NCBI GenBank assembly: GCA_005223375.1
Contig: RXOD01004160.1
Span: forward strand, 1 to 27,399
DNA from: Amoebophrya sp. AT5.2
Lineage: Eukaryota; Sar; Dinophyceae; Syndiniales; Amoebophryaceae
Direction of reading: 5' to 3'
Length of the DNA: 27,399 nucleotides
Position numbers and translations under genes: made by a program. This document shows, in pieces, positions 9,275 through 18,860 of the stretch. The first letter of the stretch is position 1, and each line of letters starts with the position of its first letter. Under the pieces are notes generated by a model. It had not been told where the DNA came from. It searched no databases and saw only the letters and a program-made list of their open reading frames with translations.

Positions 9275-10962
9275 ATGCAGGCCGCGGCGCGCTTCTGCTT
9301 GCTGGCATGTCTTGGCCGGGTCCACCAAGCCGAAGGCATTCGTGTTACACACTCACGACGAAGTCATCGCGTTTCCCGTCGGGGGCGGCAGACTCCAGTC
9401 GCTAGACCGGGGGCAGTGCCACTGCCGCAGCAGTCGGCAGATCATGCCGCGTTGGCATTTTCGGTAGGTGTGCAAGAAGAAGCAAGTGACGCTGCTGCCT
9501 GCGAACTCCCGCCCGGGGCGAGGTGGTGCGAGGTCCGTCTCAGCAACGCCGCGCCCTTCCAGATGGCTGTGTACGGCGACGACGATATCGTGAGCGGCGC
9601 GATTTGCATGCGGGGTAGCTGGGAGCATTCCGAATTCCACCCGGAGGCGCTCCTCGGCGTAGCCGCCCTCCCCAAAAACAAGCCGGCCGTTGCGCTCGAC
9701 GTCGGGTCGAACATCGGCTACGTCACGTTGGCGCTAGCGGCCTCCGGCTGGGACAGGGTGATCGCGGTGGAGCCGTATCACGCGAAAAGTGTCCCTGTAC
9801 CCATATTCATTCGACCAATGAGTCAATTTATTTTGCGAGTCCCGCCCCTTTGGCTCTGTCTAGTCTTCGAGTCTGCTACTGCTTTTGAGTCGGGAGGGAA
9901 ATAAACGGTCAGCCAGTAGCTGCTCGCAGCTCACAGCACTAGGGTCTGGACTTTGGCCGATAACAAGCGGGGCCAAAGCTGAACACACCCGGGCAAAATG
10001 TCCCCCATTACCTAGACAACTCGAGGAAAACGACCGTCCCCATCCCCATGTCTTCACTTGTTCAAGTGTTTGAGACTGGGCATGGGTAGTTGGCGTCTGA
10101 CTCGCAGGCTGTTGGGAAAATTAATTGATGAAAAGGGAGATCCGACGGCCGGGGACACTTCTTTTTCCTCGGTGATAAGCCGTTGCCCGAGAACAACGCC
10201 ATGCTGAAGGCCAGTCTCTGCCGGAACCCGGGCTTGCGGGCGAAGATCACCCTGCACGAGTTCGGGCTGGGTCGCGAGAACAAATCGTGCGCCGTGGTGT
10301 CTGACGAGCACAACAAGGGGGACGGCATCGTGGAGTGCGAAACCGAAAGCGAGCGCCGCGACGCCGCGGCTGAGGCCGCGCGGGGCTACTACTCGCGGGG
10401 CAGCTTTCAACTGAAGAGGCTGGACGACATGCTGGAACAGGATGGACTGCTGGCGAACGACGCAATCAGCTTCGCGAAGTTGGATGTGGAGGGCTACGAG
10501 TGCGAGGTGATGAAGGGCGGGCCCGCCTTGCTCTCCACTGTGAAGCCGAAGCTGCTGTGGACCGAGGTCTGGTCCAAGATGCAGGTCTCCTCGTGTACGC
10601 CCGCAGAATACGCAGATCTGTACAAGAACGCGGGCTATCATTGGATGGACGCGGCTGCCGTGGGATCCACGAACGTTCTGTCCACCTGTCCAGCCGCGAC
10701 GGCGCTCTTCCAGGTGGAGATGGAGTCGAAAAAATCGAAACCCACTCGCACAACGGTTCGCGTGGCAGGCCCGTCATCGAAGCTCGCCTCGCGCGCGGCG
10801 GCGGGAAAATTTGCGCTGGTTGCAGTCGACGAAAATCGCTTTCGTCTCGACCGGCGTGGAGGGCGCGCGCGCGTGGTGAATGCGGATGAAGGCGGAGAAG
10901 CCTTCCCCGGGGCAGCGTCCGCTGGAGCTGCAATCAGTAACTTCATCGCCTGCATCGCATAG
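9275..10962 (+). CDS. FkbM-family SAM-dependent methyltransferase, 426 aa, interrupted by an introner-like intron
   Basis: It probably transfers a methyl group from SAM, often to a sugar or polyketide hydroxyl in this family; the substrate is unknown. Residues 1-20 (MQAAARFCLLACLGRVHQAE) look like a weak signal peptide, so it may act in the secretory pathway. Motif I is DVGSNIGYVTLALA from about 142, then VIAVEP, then the family hallmark KLDVEGYE at about 266-273 and KLLWTEV. Coding segments are about 9275-9775 and 10183-10962. Joining them across the AGCCG duplication gives VEPLPENN, matching the FkbM consensus EPxPxN. A canonical alternative (GT at 9791, AG at 10179) is also in frame but inserts six extra residues after EP. 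The C-terminal 90 residues are basic and low complexity. I chose the ATG at 9275, the first in frame. Confidence 0.85.
9776..10177 (+). mobile_element. Introner-like element: 402-bp intron with terminal inverted repeats and 5-bp target duplication
   Basis: The left end reads TATCAC...AAGTGTCCC (9776-9795) and the right end GGGACACTT...GTGATA (10152-10177), an inverted pair. Inner blocks repeat the symmetry: TCAATTTATTTT and TGCGAGTC (9823-9841) against their reverse complements at 10117-10128 and 10099-10106. Offsets from each end agree within 2 nt for the TCAATT block. AGCCG directly borders both ends (9771-9775 and 10178-10182). Loss of the element plus one AGCCG keeps frame and restores the enzyme motif. 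The borders are not a normal GT-AG pair at that position: pairing the GT at 9775 with the AG at 10179 would shift the frame. No transposase is encoded, so it would be non-autonomous. Confidence 0.75.
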
Positions 10963-11832
10963 CGAAGTGCTGACGAAGCACAGTACGAGGAAAGAGCGTC
11001 TTCATCACTTGGGCACCAGCGACGTAACGACGAGCGGAAGACCGAACAAAAAAGAAATCCAATTGAAGTTTGTAGCTGAAGCGAGTGGCGTAGTTGTTCT
11101 AAGTACTGATTAGAATTTGAGTTGTTCGGTGTGCTCTTCTAAAAAAAATATTTCTCTCCAAGACAGAGCAAGAATTGCTCCCTGGAAGATGGGTATATCC
11201 TCATCATCATCAATGATTGCGAAGCTAAGCAGCTCCTATGTTGTCGTGGTGGTGGAGGTGGTGGAGCAAGAAAGAGGATGAGGAACTACAAAGAGACGCG
11301 CACGAACGATCAAGAATAGAAAGCGATCTCTTCTCCGTTGCTTTCCCCAGAATCGTGAATGAGTTTTCGATACATATTTTATTTTTAGGAACGAGCGGCA
11401 CTTGTACAATGAATGTATGATGAGCACAGCGACAAGAGCAACCAATGCCATGAAACGGGAGACCATTACTACGAAAGTAACTAGGGGCGGGGACCTCAGA
11501 ATCAGAAACACGAACCAGACCTTTCTCCACCTCATCGAATGAATTATGAAACAAACTGTTGTTCTCATGAAACCGACTCGGAACCCACAGGCGAAGTGAA
11601 CAAGATATTCCCGTTGCGCGTGTCATCGCCGCGAGAATGATGTTGAAAGAACAGGAGGAATGACGCCCCGTCCCCGCCTGCGGATACAAACGACCACCTC
11701 GAATAAAGGAATTATCGTCTGTCTCTTGAAGTTCTCACCAGGGAAAGACTCCTGCAAGAGGCGCCGCCGCTCAATGGTCGGCTAGTTGGGCCTCGTCTGA
11801 GGAAGGCGCTCCTCATGATCACCGTGTATAAA

Positions 11833-11875
11833 TTCTGGACGTAGGGAGTAGGCGAGAGCGTTTTAAACGTAGTCG
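11833..11875 (+). repeat. Dispersed block B, 503 bp upstream of the LRAT-like gene ATG
   Basis: It shares 16 identical bases with block A (TTCTGGACGTAGGGAG), then AGAGCG and AACGT in the same order with small spacer changes. It starts 503 bp before the ATG at 12336. Confidence 0.55.
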
Positions 11876-12075
11876 AGAATCATCGTAAAAAAGTAGGCGA
11901 GCAGCAGCAGGCTCGAAAGTAATGCGCTTCGCGAGCGCGACTAGGTGGACTGGGGGAAATTGACTTCTGCTCGCATCCATTGTTCAATGTTCTTCGCTGA
12001 TGTGGGACAACAAAGAGACGTTCATCTTCAAGCGCGATTTAGATTCTATGAATATATACTGCTGGTATTTAATTT

Positions 12076-12102
12076 AATTAATTTTCCTTTTGTTTTTCAC
12101 AG
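12076..12102 (+). promoter_or_regulatory. Strong candidate splice acceptor upstream of the gene at 12336
   Basis: A TAATTAATTTT-type AT tract followed by CCTTTTGTTTTTCACAG is the best pyrimidine-AG signal in this gap. It lies 233 nt before the chosen ATG, and the sequence downstream is GC-rich like an exon. Confidence 0.5.
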
Positions 12103-12179
12103 AGTGACCGTGACCGTGACGTGAGTGCAGCCAGCAAAACGGACCAGAAGAAGTTCTCCATTCATTGTCTGGCGCGGCC

Positions 12180-12272
12180 ATGGCTCGTCCACGAGTGTGC
12201 GTTGCTCGCGCCGAGGGCATGCTTTACTGCAGCCGCCGGGCCACGACCTCCTGTGACGGCGTAAAACGGTGA
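12180..12272 (+). CDS. Possible upstream ORF, 30 codons
   Basis: An ATG in strong context (GCGGCCATGG) opens 30 codons ending in TGA at 12270-12272, in the same frame as the main gene. It lies after the acceptor at 12102 and so would be on the mature mRNA. It may limit translation of the main ORF. Confidence 0.3.
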   Translation: MARPRVCVARAEGMLYCSRRATTSCDGVKR

Positions 12273-12335
12273 AAAAACTGCAGCCGACCGAGAAGGAGCA
12301 GCTGTCTGGTCGGCTTTTCTCGTACTTCCGGTCCC

Positions 12336-15300
12336 ATGTTTTTACCGAGCATTTGCCTCTTGTTCGCCGGGTTCCTGGCTGCTCCCATCCTCCCTGTCGC
12401 CAATGGTGCTTTCTGGCGTGAGATGTGGCGGTGCGCGGGCTGTCGCGATGCGGACGGTAGCGGAAGCAAGGGGTTCTGGCTTGGCGGAGGGGGAGGGCCG
12501 AGGGCCGCGAACAGAGGGCGCCGTAGAATGATGAACGGCATCGACCTTGTCGGGGGCAAGACTATGACCGACGAGGACTATTGGGATCATCATCATGAGA
12601 TGAAAGAGAAAGATGGCACGGAAGCTTTCAACAGCCGGGAAATGCTACCACGGATGAAGCTGCCCAGCGCGATGAGCGAGCCTGCACTTGCTGCGCAGGG
12701 GGCCTTCGGGGCATTGATTGACAACATGGTTGAGAGGCAGGTGCCAAACGGCTGGGCGGACCCAGACACCAAGGCAGCAAGTACAGGCACGCTGCTTTCG
12801 CCACAACGGCGAAACACAGTCGCAGGACCGAGACGAGGAACCGGAGCACCACAGGTACAGGAGAGTGAAGAAGACGCCATGTATAGCCACTGGGGCCGCC
12901 TCCATGCGCTGCGCTACGACATCGACACGACACATCCACGATTTTCGAGTGGCACAGCGGACGCGAATGGGAATGGGTCTGCCGCTGGTGAAGGAGCAGA
13001 TGTGGGCGTAAGAACTCCAGCTGCTCCGTTGGCGACCGCGTCAGTTCCAGTTGCGACTGGCGCTATGCCTCAACAAAACAATATAGATACCGCGGATGGC
13101 CCTGGCCGTAGGGCGACTAACGCAGTTCCGCCCGTCGCCACGACTGGAGGACCGAGGGCAGTCGATTCCTCGCCGTCCGCACTATTTCCTCCTCCACCGG
13201 GAGATGGATGTACGACCTGCTCGCATCGTTCATCTTGCCGCGAAGACCAAGAAGCTTCCGACTGCGGCAAGAAGGACGACGGACACTGCTCGAACGGTGG
13301 CGCGCCGTCGTGGCAGAACCCACGACCTGGAACTGGTGCTGACCAGAACTACAGCGGCAACCTCCGTCCCGCCCCTGGCTCCGAATCCGTACGGAGCAGC
13401 GAGCGCAAGACGCGCCATACCCGGCGTGCTTTGAGCAAGGCGAAGGAAACGGAAGCTGATCGTGCTGAAGCCGAAAGAGTCGATGAGGCAGCTGCTGCGC
13501 GTGTATCTTCTTCTTCGCCGCGTAACTTCGAGGAAGCGCAAGAAGCACAAGTAGGAGGCCCTTCTGATCACGACGACGTAGCAGACGTAGCGCTAACGCT
13601 ACATCCCGTTGCTACACCTACCCCTGCGCCGCTTGCTTCGTCCCCGTGCATTTGGGATGACCACGTTTTCCGCATCCTCCCAGACGATTTCTACGCCTCC
13701 ATCGTGCCGCCGACAAGGGAGCCGCTGCCGCCAAGCGAGGCCGCGCATGCCTTTCCGATGCTCCGTCGCGCAAACGCTGAGGAAAGCAGGCAGGGATCGA
13801 TGAGCTCTACCGTTACTCCTTACCACGGGCCGCACCACCTTCAACGCACACAATCGAATGACACCCGCAGCCAAAGAACAAGTGGTGCATCTGCATTGCT
13901 GTCTGCTGCATTACTTCCAGGAAGTCGGTTCGGCACCGACCTGCGTCCTGCTTTCAACGGCAGCGCGGAAGGCCGATCAGAAGAAATACCGCCGAGCCAG
14001 AGCGTGAGCGGCGTGGGCTCGCTGCGTTTAGTTGATGTTGACCCGCCAACGAACGTCAACGAAAGCCAGGGGAGGTCGCCGTCCATGTCGACGTCAACGA
14101 TGGGCTCAAACTTCACTCTCTGTGCCAGGTCACAAGCGAGGTTGCAGCACCACCGCGACCACACGGACCTGGTCTACGTGCAACACAACACCGGCGAAAA
14201 GCGCTGCACTCCCGTATATTTCCTAAGACCTCCACATCTTCAAGTGCGTGACAGCAGGGACGATGGTGCTAGGTACGCGCCTGCTCCCGACCACAGACAC
14301 GAGCACGCACAACAACCCTGTTGCCACTCGTCGCGCTTCGGGGCGCGGGTGTCGCAGCACTACGAAGAGCCTGGGGCAGCTCCGCCTGCTGCCTCCGCTG
14401 TGGACATCGTGGACTTGGCAGGTTTCTCCGGCGGTGTCGACGGCCACGCGGAGAGCTTACCGGGTTCGCAGATGAGTATGCAGGAGTTTTTGTTGCTTCT
14501 CGACGCCTACAACCTGGGGCAGGCACGGGTGGTGCTGAGTCCCGTCGCCGAGATCGCTTGCATTCTGCTGTCAGACGAAGACGCGAAGAAATGCTTCCAC
14601 TATGCCTTGATTTTGCAACTGGTGCCCAGACAATTCGGCTGCGAGAAGTGCTGCGGTACCACGGGTGGGAAAGGAAAACAAAAAACTGAATCTGGGTTGG
14701 CGGACGCTCCTGCGGCGCAAGGGCAAGGAGCGGACGACACACCAGCTCGTCGGCGCGGCAACACGAGGACGGACGGGAGCTGTAATCATGGCCGGTGCTA
14801 TTCTTCAGGAAACGTGCGGAAGCACCAGCAGCCGCGCCCACCAGAACAAGACGTGACGTCGCGCGGCGATGCCGCTGGTGCAGCAAGCGATGCTCCGTGG
14901 ATGTCCCAGTGGGCTGCTGTGGAAGAATCTCCTCCGCACGACGCGGATTTCCGAGTTCTTGGCGTCAGATCAACAAGTTCATGCGCCCCGCAGCCGCAGC
15001 GAACGCGTCTCGTCAACGTCGATGGTGTCGGCCTGGTCGCCGCTGGTGAAACTGAGGATAAGGTATCCACCCTACGACGAGAGCGGGAGGAGGTCTCCCC
15101 ATCTGACTCCGACTACACTGACGATGAACTACGACAGGCGACTGCACCAGATCCGAGCTTGCTCATGACCGCGTGTTCACATCCTAGAGCTGAACCTGGC
15201 ATCATTCTGCCGAAAGCCAGCTGCGGTAAGAGGAAGGTTCGAGACCGGGAGGCGCATACGGCTCGCGCGTTGGTACTTGCTGGAAGGAGCACCAGCAGCG

Positions 15301-17631
15301 ACACTGTGAACGAAGCTGGTCGATCGAGCGACGGCCTGACAGCTTCCCTGCCGACATACGGGCTCGACGAGCGACAATTGTCCACACCTGAAGATACTAC
15401 GCCGACTAACAGTAATAGTAATTGCCAGGAGGAGCGGGAGCCGCGGGGTCACGCTCACGAGACCGAGATCGAGACCGACGCCGGAAGCGGCACAGGACAC
15501 CAGCGACGGGAACAAGATGAGTCCGGCGTCGAAACTTTACTGCGGCTCGGCCGGTTATCTCGACTGCGGAACTCGTGCTCGGATGTTTCTGCGGTGGCCC
15601 ACTGCCGCGCCGACTACACGATGGAATGCGAGCGTTTCAACTACCGCATGCGCAACGAATTTGTTCTGGTGGGCGAGTACGAGAAGGCGCGGGGGGGTTG
15701 CGGCTTCACAAGTGGACACCTGAAGGAGTTAAAAAAGAAGGCAGCGCAGAGACAGCACAGGTGCTACTGCGCTGGCCGTCGTACAGCTCCACGTCCAGCA
15801 GGGACGAGAACTGCGGCAGACCATTTCTTGGAGAACACAGAGCCAGAGGCAGCCTCACGACCCGCAGGTGCAGCTGCTACTTCAACATCAAGTTCAAGTA
15901 GCAGCCCAGAGCACGTTGATGACAACGCCGGTGCCAACGCCCACTTCCACGAAGAAAGAGCTACCCAGGCTAAGCCATCACTTAGGCTGCCTCTGCCGTG
16001 CGCGCAGAGCGTTCTCGAGAGCAGCGCAGTAAGTCGCGCAGCAATATCCGACGCCGAGACAGAAACGACGGCAGGAACGCCGTCACTTCTCTCAGCTTCG
16101 CGAGAGTCGTACTACTCAGGATCAACGGCCCCCACATCTTCATGGGGGTCCTCTGCAAGCAGGTCGTCCAGGAGGCCGTCAACCTCCTTCATGACTCTAA
16201 CCCCAGAAGAAGATGGAGATGAGATGATGGATGAAAGAAACGAAACGGAAATGCCGACGACCGGTAGTAAGGAACGCGAGACGCCAATCGCGCATAAAAA
16301 AGCCGAAACGAAAGCCAAGACCTGCACTTGCAGCTGCCCAGACCCTGCAAACATCGACCATCCGCCAGACCATCTAGCCTTCGTTCGCATTGAGCGACTG
16401 AGCACGGGGGAAATCGTTTTCAAATACATGTTCCAACCCGATACTGCAGACCCAAACAACGACCGGGTGCTGGTGCTGTCAAGTACTAAAAAAATTACGA
16501 TTATACGTTTATTTTTTTGCGCGCGATGCTGGACATGGACGGCACTCGGTCAATATAATATGTATACGCTTGGTGTTGGTGAAGATTACACTGAGACTGA
16601 ATCTGAAAATTAAATCTACTTCTATAGTAAAAGTGCTTATGCGCATGCGGAAACTGCCTTCTGGAACAAGAACAACAATAATTTAATTTCACAGCCGAAC
16701 ACGTCGCGCGTGTGTGGGAGGTCCCGACTAAATACGGGCGCCTCGGGCAGCCTATCGACGCCCGCGACTGGCTTCAGGAGGAGGCTTTGCTTTCCGGCTG
16801 GCACACTGATATTTCCAGGCGGGACGAAACCGGTCAGCCACTGAAACTCGGGGACGTTCATTGCGGTTACGATCTCGGTGCCAACAACTGTCAGCACTTG
16901 GTTTTCCGCTTTTTTCGCGACGTACTGAAGGTGCCGGCGTGCGGCGTCTTCCACAGTGACACCGCGGAAACGGTGTTGGAAAATTACCGCATGGAGGAAT
17001 GGGAAGTAGAACAACCGGTCGGCGGCGGCGGTGGTCGTCGTAGCCGAGCCCGAGGGCCACTTGGCGTTCGCGTTCGAGAAGATTATAGAGGACGCGGGAA
17101 CTACGAAAGCGCATGGGGTTCCGCTTTCCTTGGAGGGGGAACGAAACGCCCGTGGCCGGAGCGGGTGGTGGTGAAGATGAGACAAACGAAAATCGATCCG
17201 ATCAACCTGAGCGACCACCCCTTGGCGTGGAGCCTAGGACTCAAAGGTACTTCCTTACGCGGATACGATCATTTGCGTTTTTCGTTCGTTTTCATTTTTT
17301 TTGTGTTTCCGCCTCGGACGTGAGAGATTCGATTGAGATTTTTTGCGATAGCGTTATCATACGATACTCGATCTACTTCTTGCTGCATAGTTAGATAGCA
17401 TTGATTTACTTATTTTGCTTTTCTGCTGATCTTGACGATTCATTCTACTGATCTACAGCCCGTGACGAGCTTTGCGACAAGAGTCTGGAGCGCCTCGCGT
17501 GCATCAGGAAGTTCGAGGAGTTTCAATTGCATATGGCAGAAGGCTACCATCACAAAGAGGACCCCCCGTTGTTCGGCTGCGGGAGGGATCTCAACCGATT
17601 CACACTCGGCGACGATGAGCAACAAGGTTGA
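12336..17631 (+). CDS. Large secreted protein with C-terminal LRAT/NlpC-like thiol-hydrolase module, 1623 aa, three exons
   Basis: Exons are 12336-16482, 16695-17246 and 17459-17631; the joined length is a multiple of three and ends at a TGA at 17629-17631. Residues 1-23 (MFLPSICLLFAGFLAAPILP onward) are a clear signal peptide. A long, mostly disordered region rich in Ala, Ser, Thr, Pro, Glu and Arg follows, with scattered Cys/His clusters (CTTCSHRSSC; FGCEKCCG) and a compact helical patch near residues 710-770. The C-terminal part has DHLAFVRIE at about 1345 and NNCQHLVFRFFRD with Cys at about 1448. His first and N-C-x-H about 100 residues later is the layout of the circularly permuted LRAT/NlpC-P60 superfamily (HxxxYVG then NCEHF), which includes acyltransferases, phospholipases and peptidases. 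The enzyme class is inferred, not certain. Both introns are GT-AG and phase 1. Confidence 0.65.
16483..16694 (+). other. GT-AG intron, 212 nt, phase 1
   Basis: Donor TCAA|GTACTAAA and acceptor TTTAATTTCACAG|CC. Without splicing the frame reads AT-rich sequence and stops at 16611-16613. Splicing joins the module containing DHLAF to EHVARVWEVPTKYGRLG. Confidence 0.7.
17247..17458 (+). other. GT-AG intron, 212 nt, phase 1
   Basis: Donor AAAG|GTACTTCC and acceptor CTGATCTACAG|CC. The downstream exon gives 57 codons of plausible protein (RDELCDKSLERLACIRKF...) and a stop. It is T-rich against GC-rich exons. Confidence 0.75.
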
Positions 17632-18860
17632 AAAAGCACCACAACAAGAACAAGAACAAGATGCAGAGAATCCAGAGGCGTGTGGTCCTCGCGCAAGGTC
17701 CTCCGACGAATCAAGATTAGTTTATGGTCTCGATATATTTATAGGGAAACGGAAATTTCAATATTTGGTAGGACTAGGAGGTGGAGCTGGAGGTGGAGCA
17801 GTTGTTGTGCGTCATCTACGTGCAGCCAAGTTTTTAGTTGAAAGAATAACATAGGCACCACAAGTGACAGTGACAACTGCTCTCCATCTCTAATAGGATG
17901 TGAAGGGACGCGTCCAAAAATACGATAAAACCTGTTTTCAACTTCATCAACTACAGCTTTTTGTGCTTGTGGCAAGAGCCTCGACGGGACAAATAGATAC
18001 GAGTGTCCACATCAACGACGTTCGTGAAATGAAACGATGTGATTGCAAAAACGCAGCTCCTGCAATACGTAATCCAATATGTTGTTGTCTGCGACAGGTG
18101 AAACAAACAGCAATCATCTTGAGGAAGGTGCTGGTGCGCGCTGACGTGACCGCCTGCGGTCGGTCCTGCAGCTCCCACCTGAAATTTTGAAGGTATGCAG
18201 GCATCTGCACCTCCTCCGAAGGTGCTAGTAGAGGACAGATGTACATGGTGAGGACCGAACAGATCGGCCGCCCATGTGCTGTCACGACAAAATCACGTAT
18301 ACTCATGGCGTCAGCAGTTGTGTTCGCCGCAGCAGTGCTGGATCAGCAAGTCATGCAGTTAAGCAGGTTTTCACTGCCTGGGTCGTGGCATGTCGTGTTC
18401 GTGATGTAGAATGTAGATCATATTCACTGCGTGGAGAAGTGAAGGATTTTTAGCGTGCTGAAGACGAAGTAGATCAACTTCTCACGCACACCATTTCCGT
18501 TTGACGCAAGCAGGAGGTGCCACCCTTCGTGAAGATTTCGATCTGAGATTTACCGTTTTTGATTTACTACTCGAAACGGGATCGCGATCGCGTTCGCGTT
18601 TTTTGTCAATAAATGATCTTCGGCGTGTCGACGTCGAAAAAGCGCTTATGACCTACGCCTCGGCCAAGAGGTCGGTAAAGGTAAAGTTACTATGGTATAA
18701 GATGTTGTTTCAGTTTCAAGAAAATGTGCGACGTACAACTCACTGCATCAAAATCAAAACCTAGACCGCCGCTGCGATGGCTCTGCATTGAATACGTCGA
18801 AGCGGCACTTCTACTTCTTCTCATTGTTGTACTTTAGCGAACATCGAAGTCAAAAACGAA
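17632..18860. other. Intergenic stretch of 1.2 kb
   Basis: I see no supported gene. A minus-strand open frame (17947-18306, 119 codons, starting MSIRDFVVTAHGRPICSVL) and an overlapping + frame (17900-18190) both give moderately protein-like peptides of no known family. The minus frame would oppose every other gene here. No tRNA or repeat array is visible. The right end holds the acceptor for the next gene. Confidence 0.45.
18808..18837 (+). promoter_or_regulatory. Strong candidate trans-splice acceptor
   Basis: About 28 nt of nearly pure pyrimidine (CTTCTACTTCTTCTCATTG...) end in TTTAG at 18837, only 23 nt before the ATG at 18861. This is the clearest such signal in the window. Confidence 0.55.

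Larger units (their letters stand above)
10963..12335. other. Intergenic stretch of 1.4 kb upstream of the LRAT-like gene
   Basis: No gene is supported apart from a short upstream ORF at 12180-12272. It holds the second copy of the dispersed block (11833-11875), an AT-rich tract ending in a strong acceptor at 12102, and a GACCGT tandem at about 12105-12119. A minus-strand open frame (11225-11689) encodes His/Ser runs antisense to simple sequence and is not credible. Confidence 0.5.

Noticed and set aside
9775..10179. Canonical GT-AG splice using the GT at 9775 and the AG at 10179
   Set aside because: It would shift the frame of the FkbM enzyme. Only the repeat-matched junction or the GT at 9791 keeps frame.
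14269..14886. Long minus-strand frame inside the 12336 gene
   Set aside because: It is an antisense shadow of GC-rich coding sequence, with Arg-rich composition and no domain.
17947..18306. Minus-strand 119-codon frame starting MSIRDFVV
   Set aside because: It has no recognised domain, overlaps an equally plausible + frame and would be the only gene on the minus strand.
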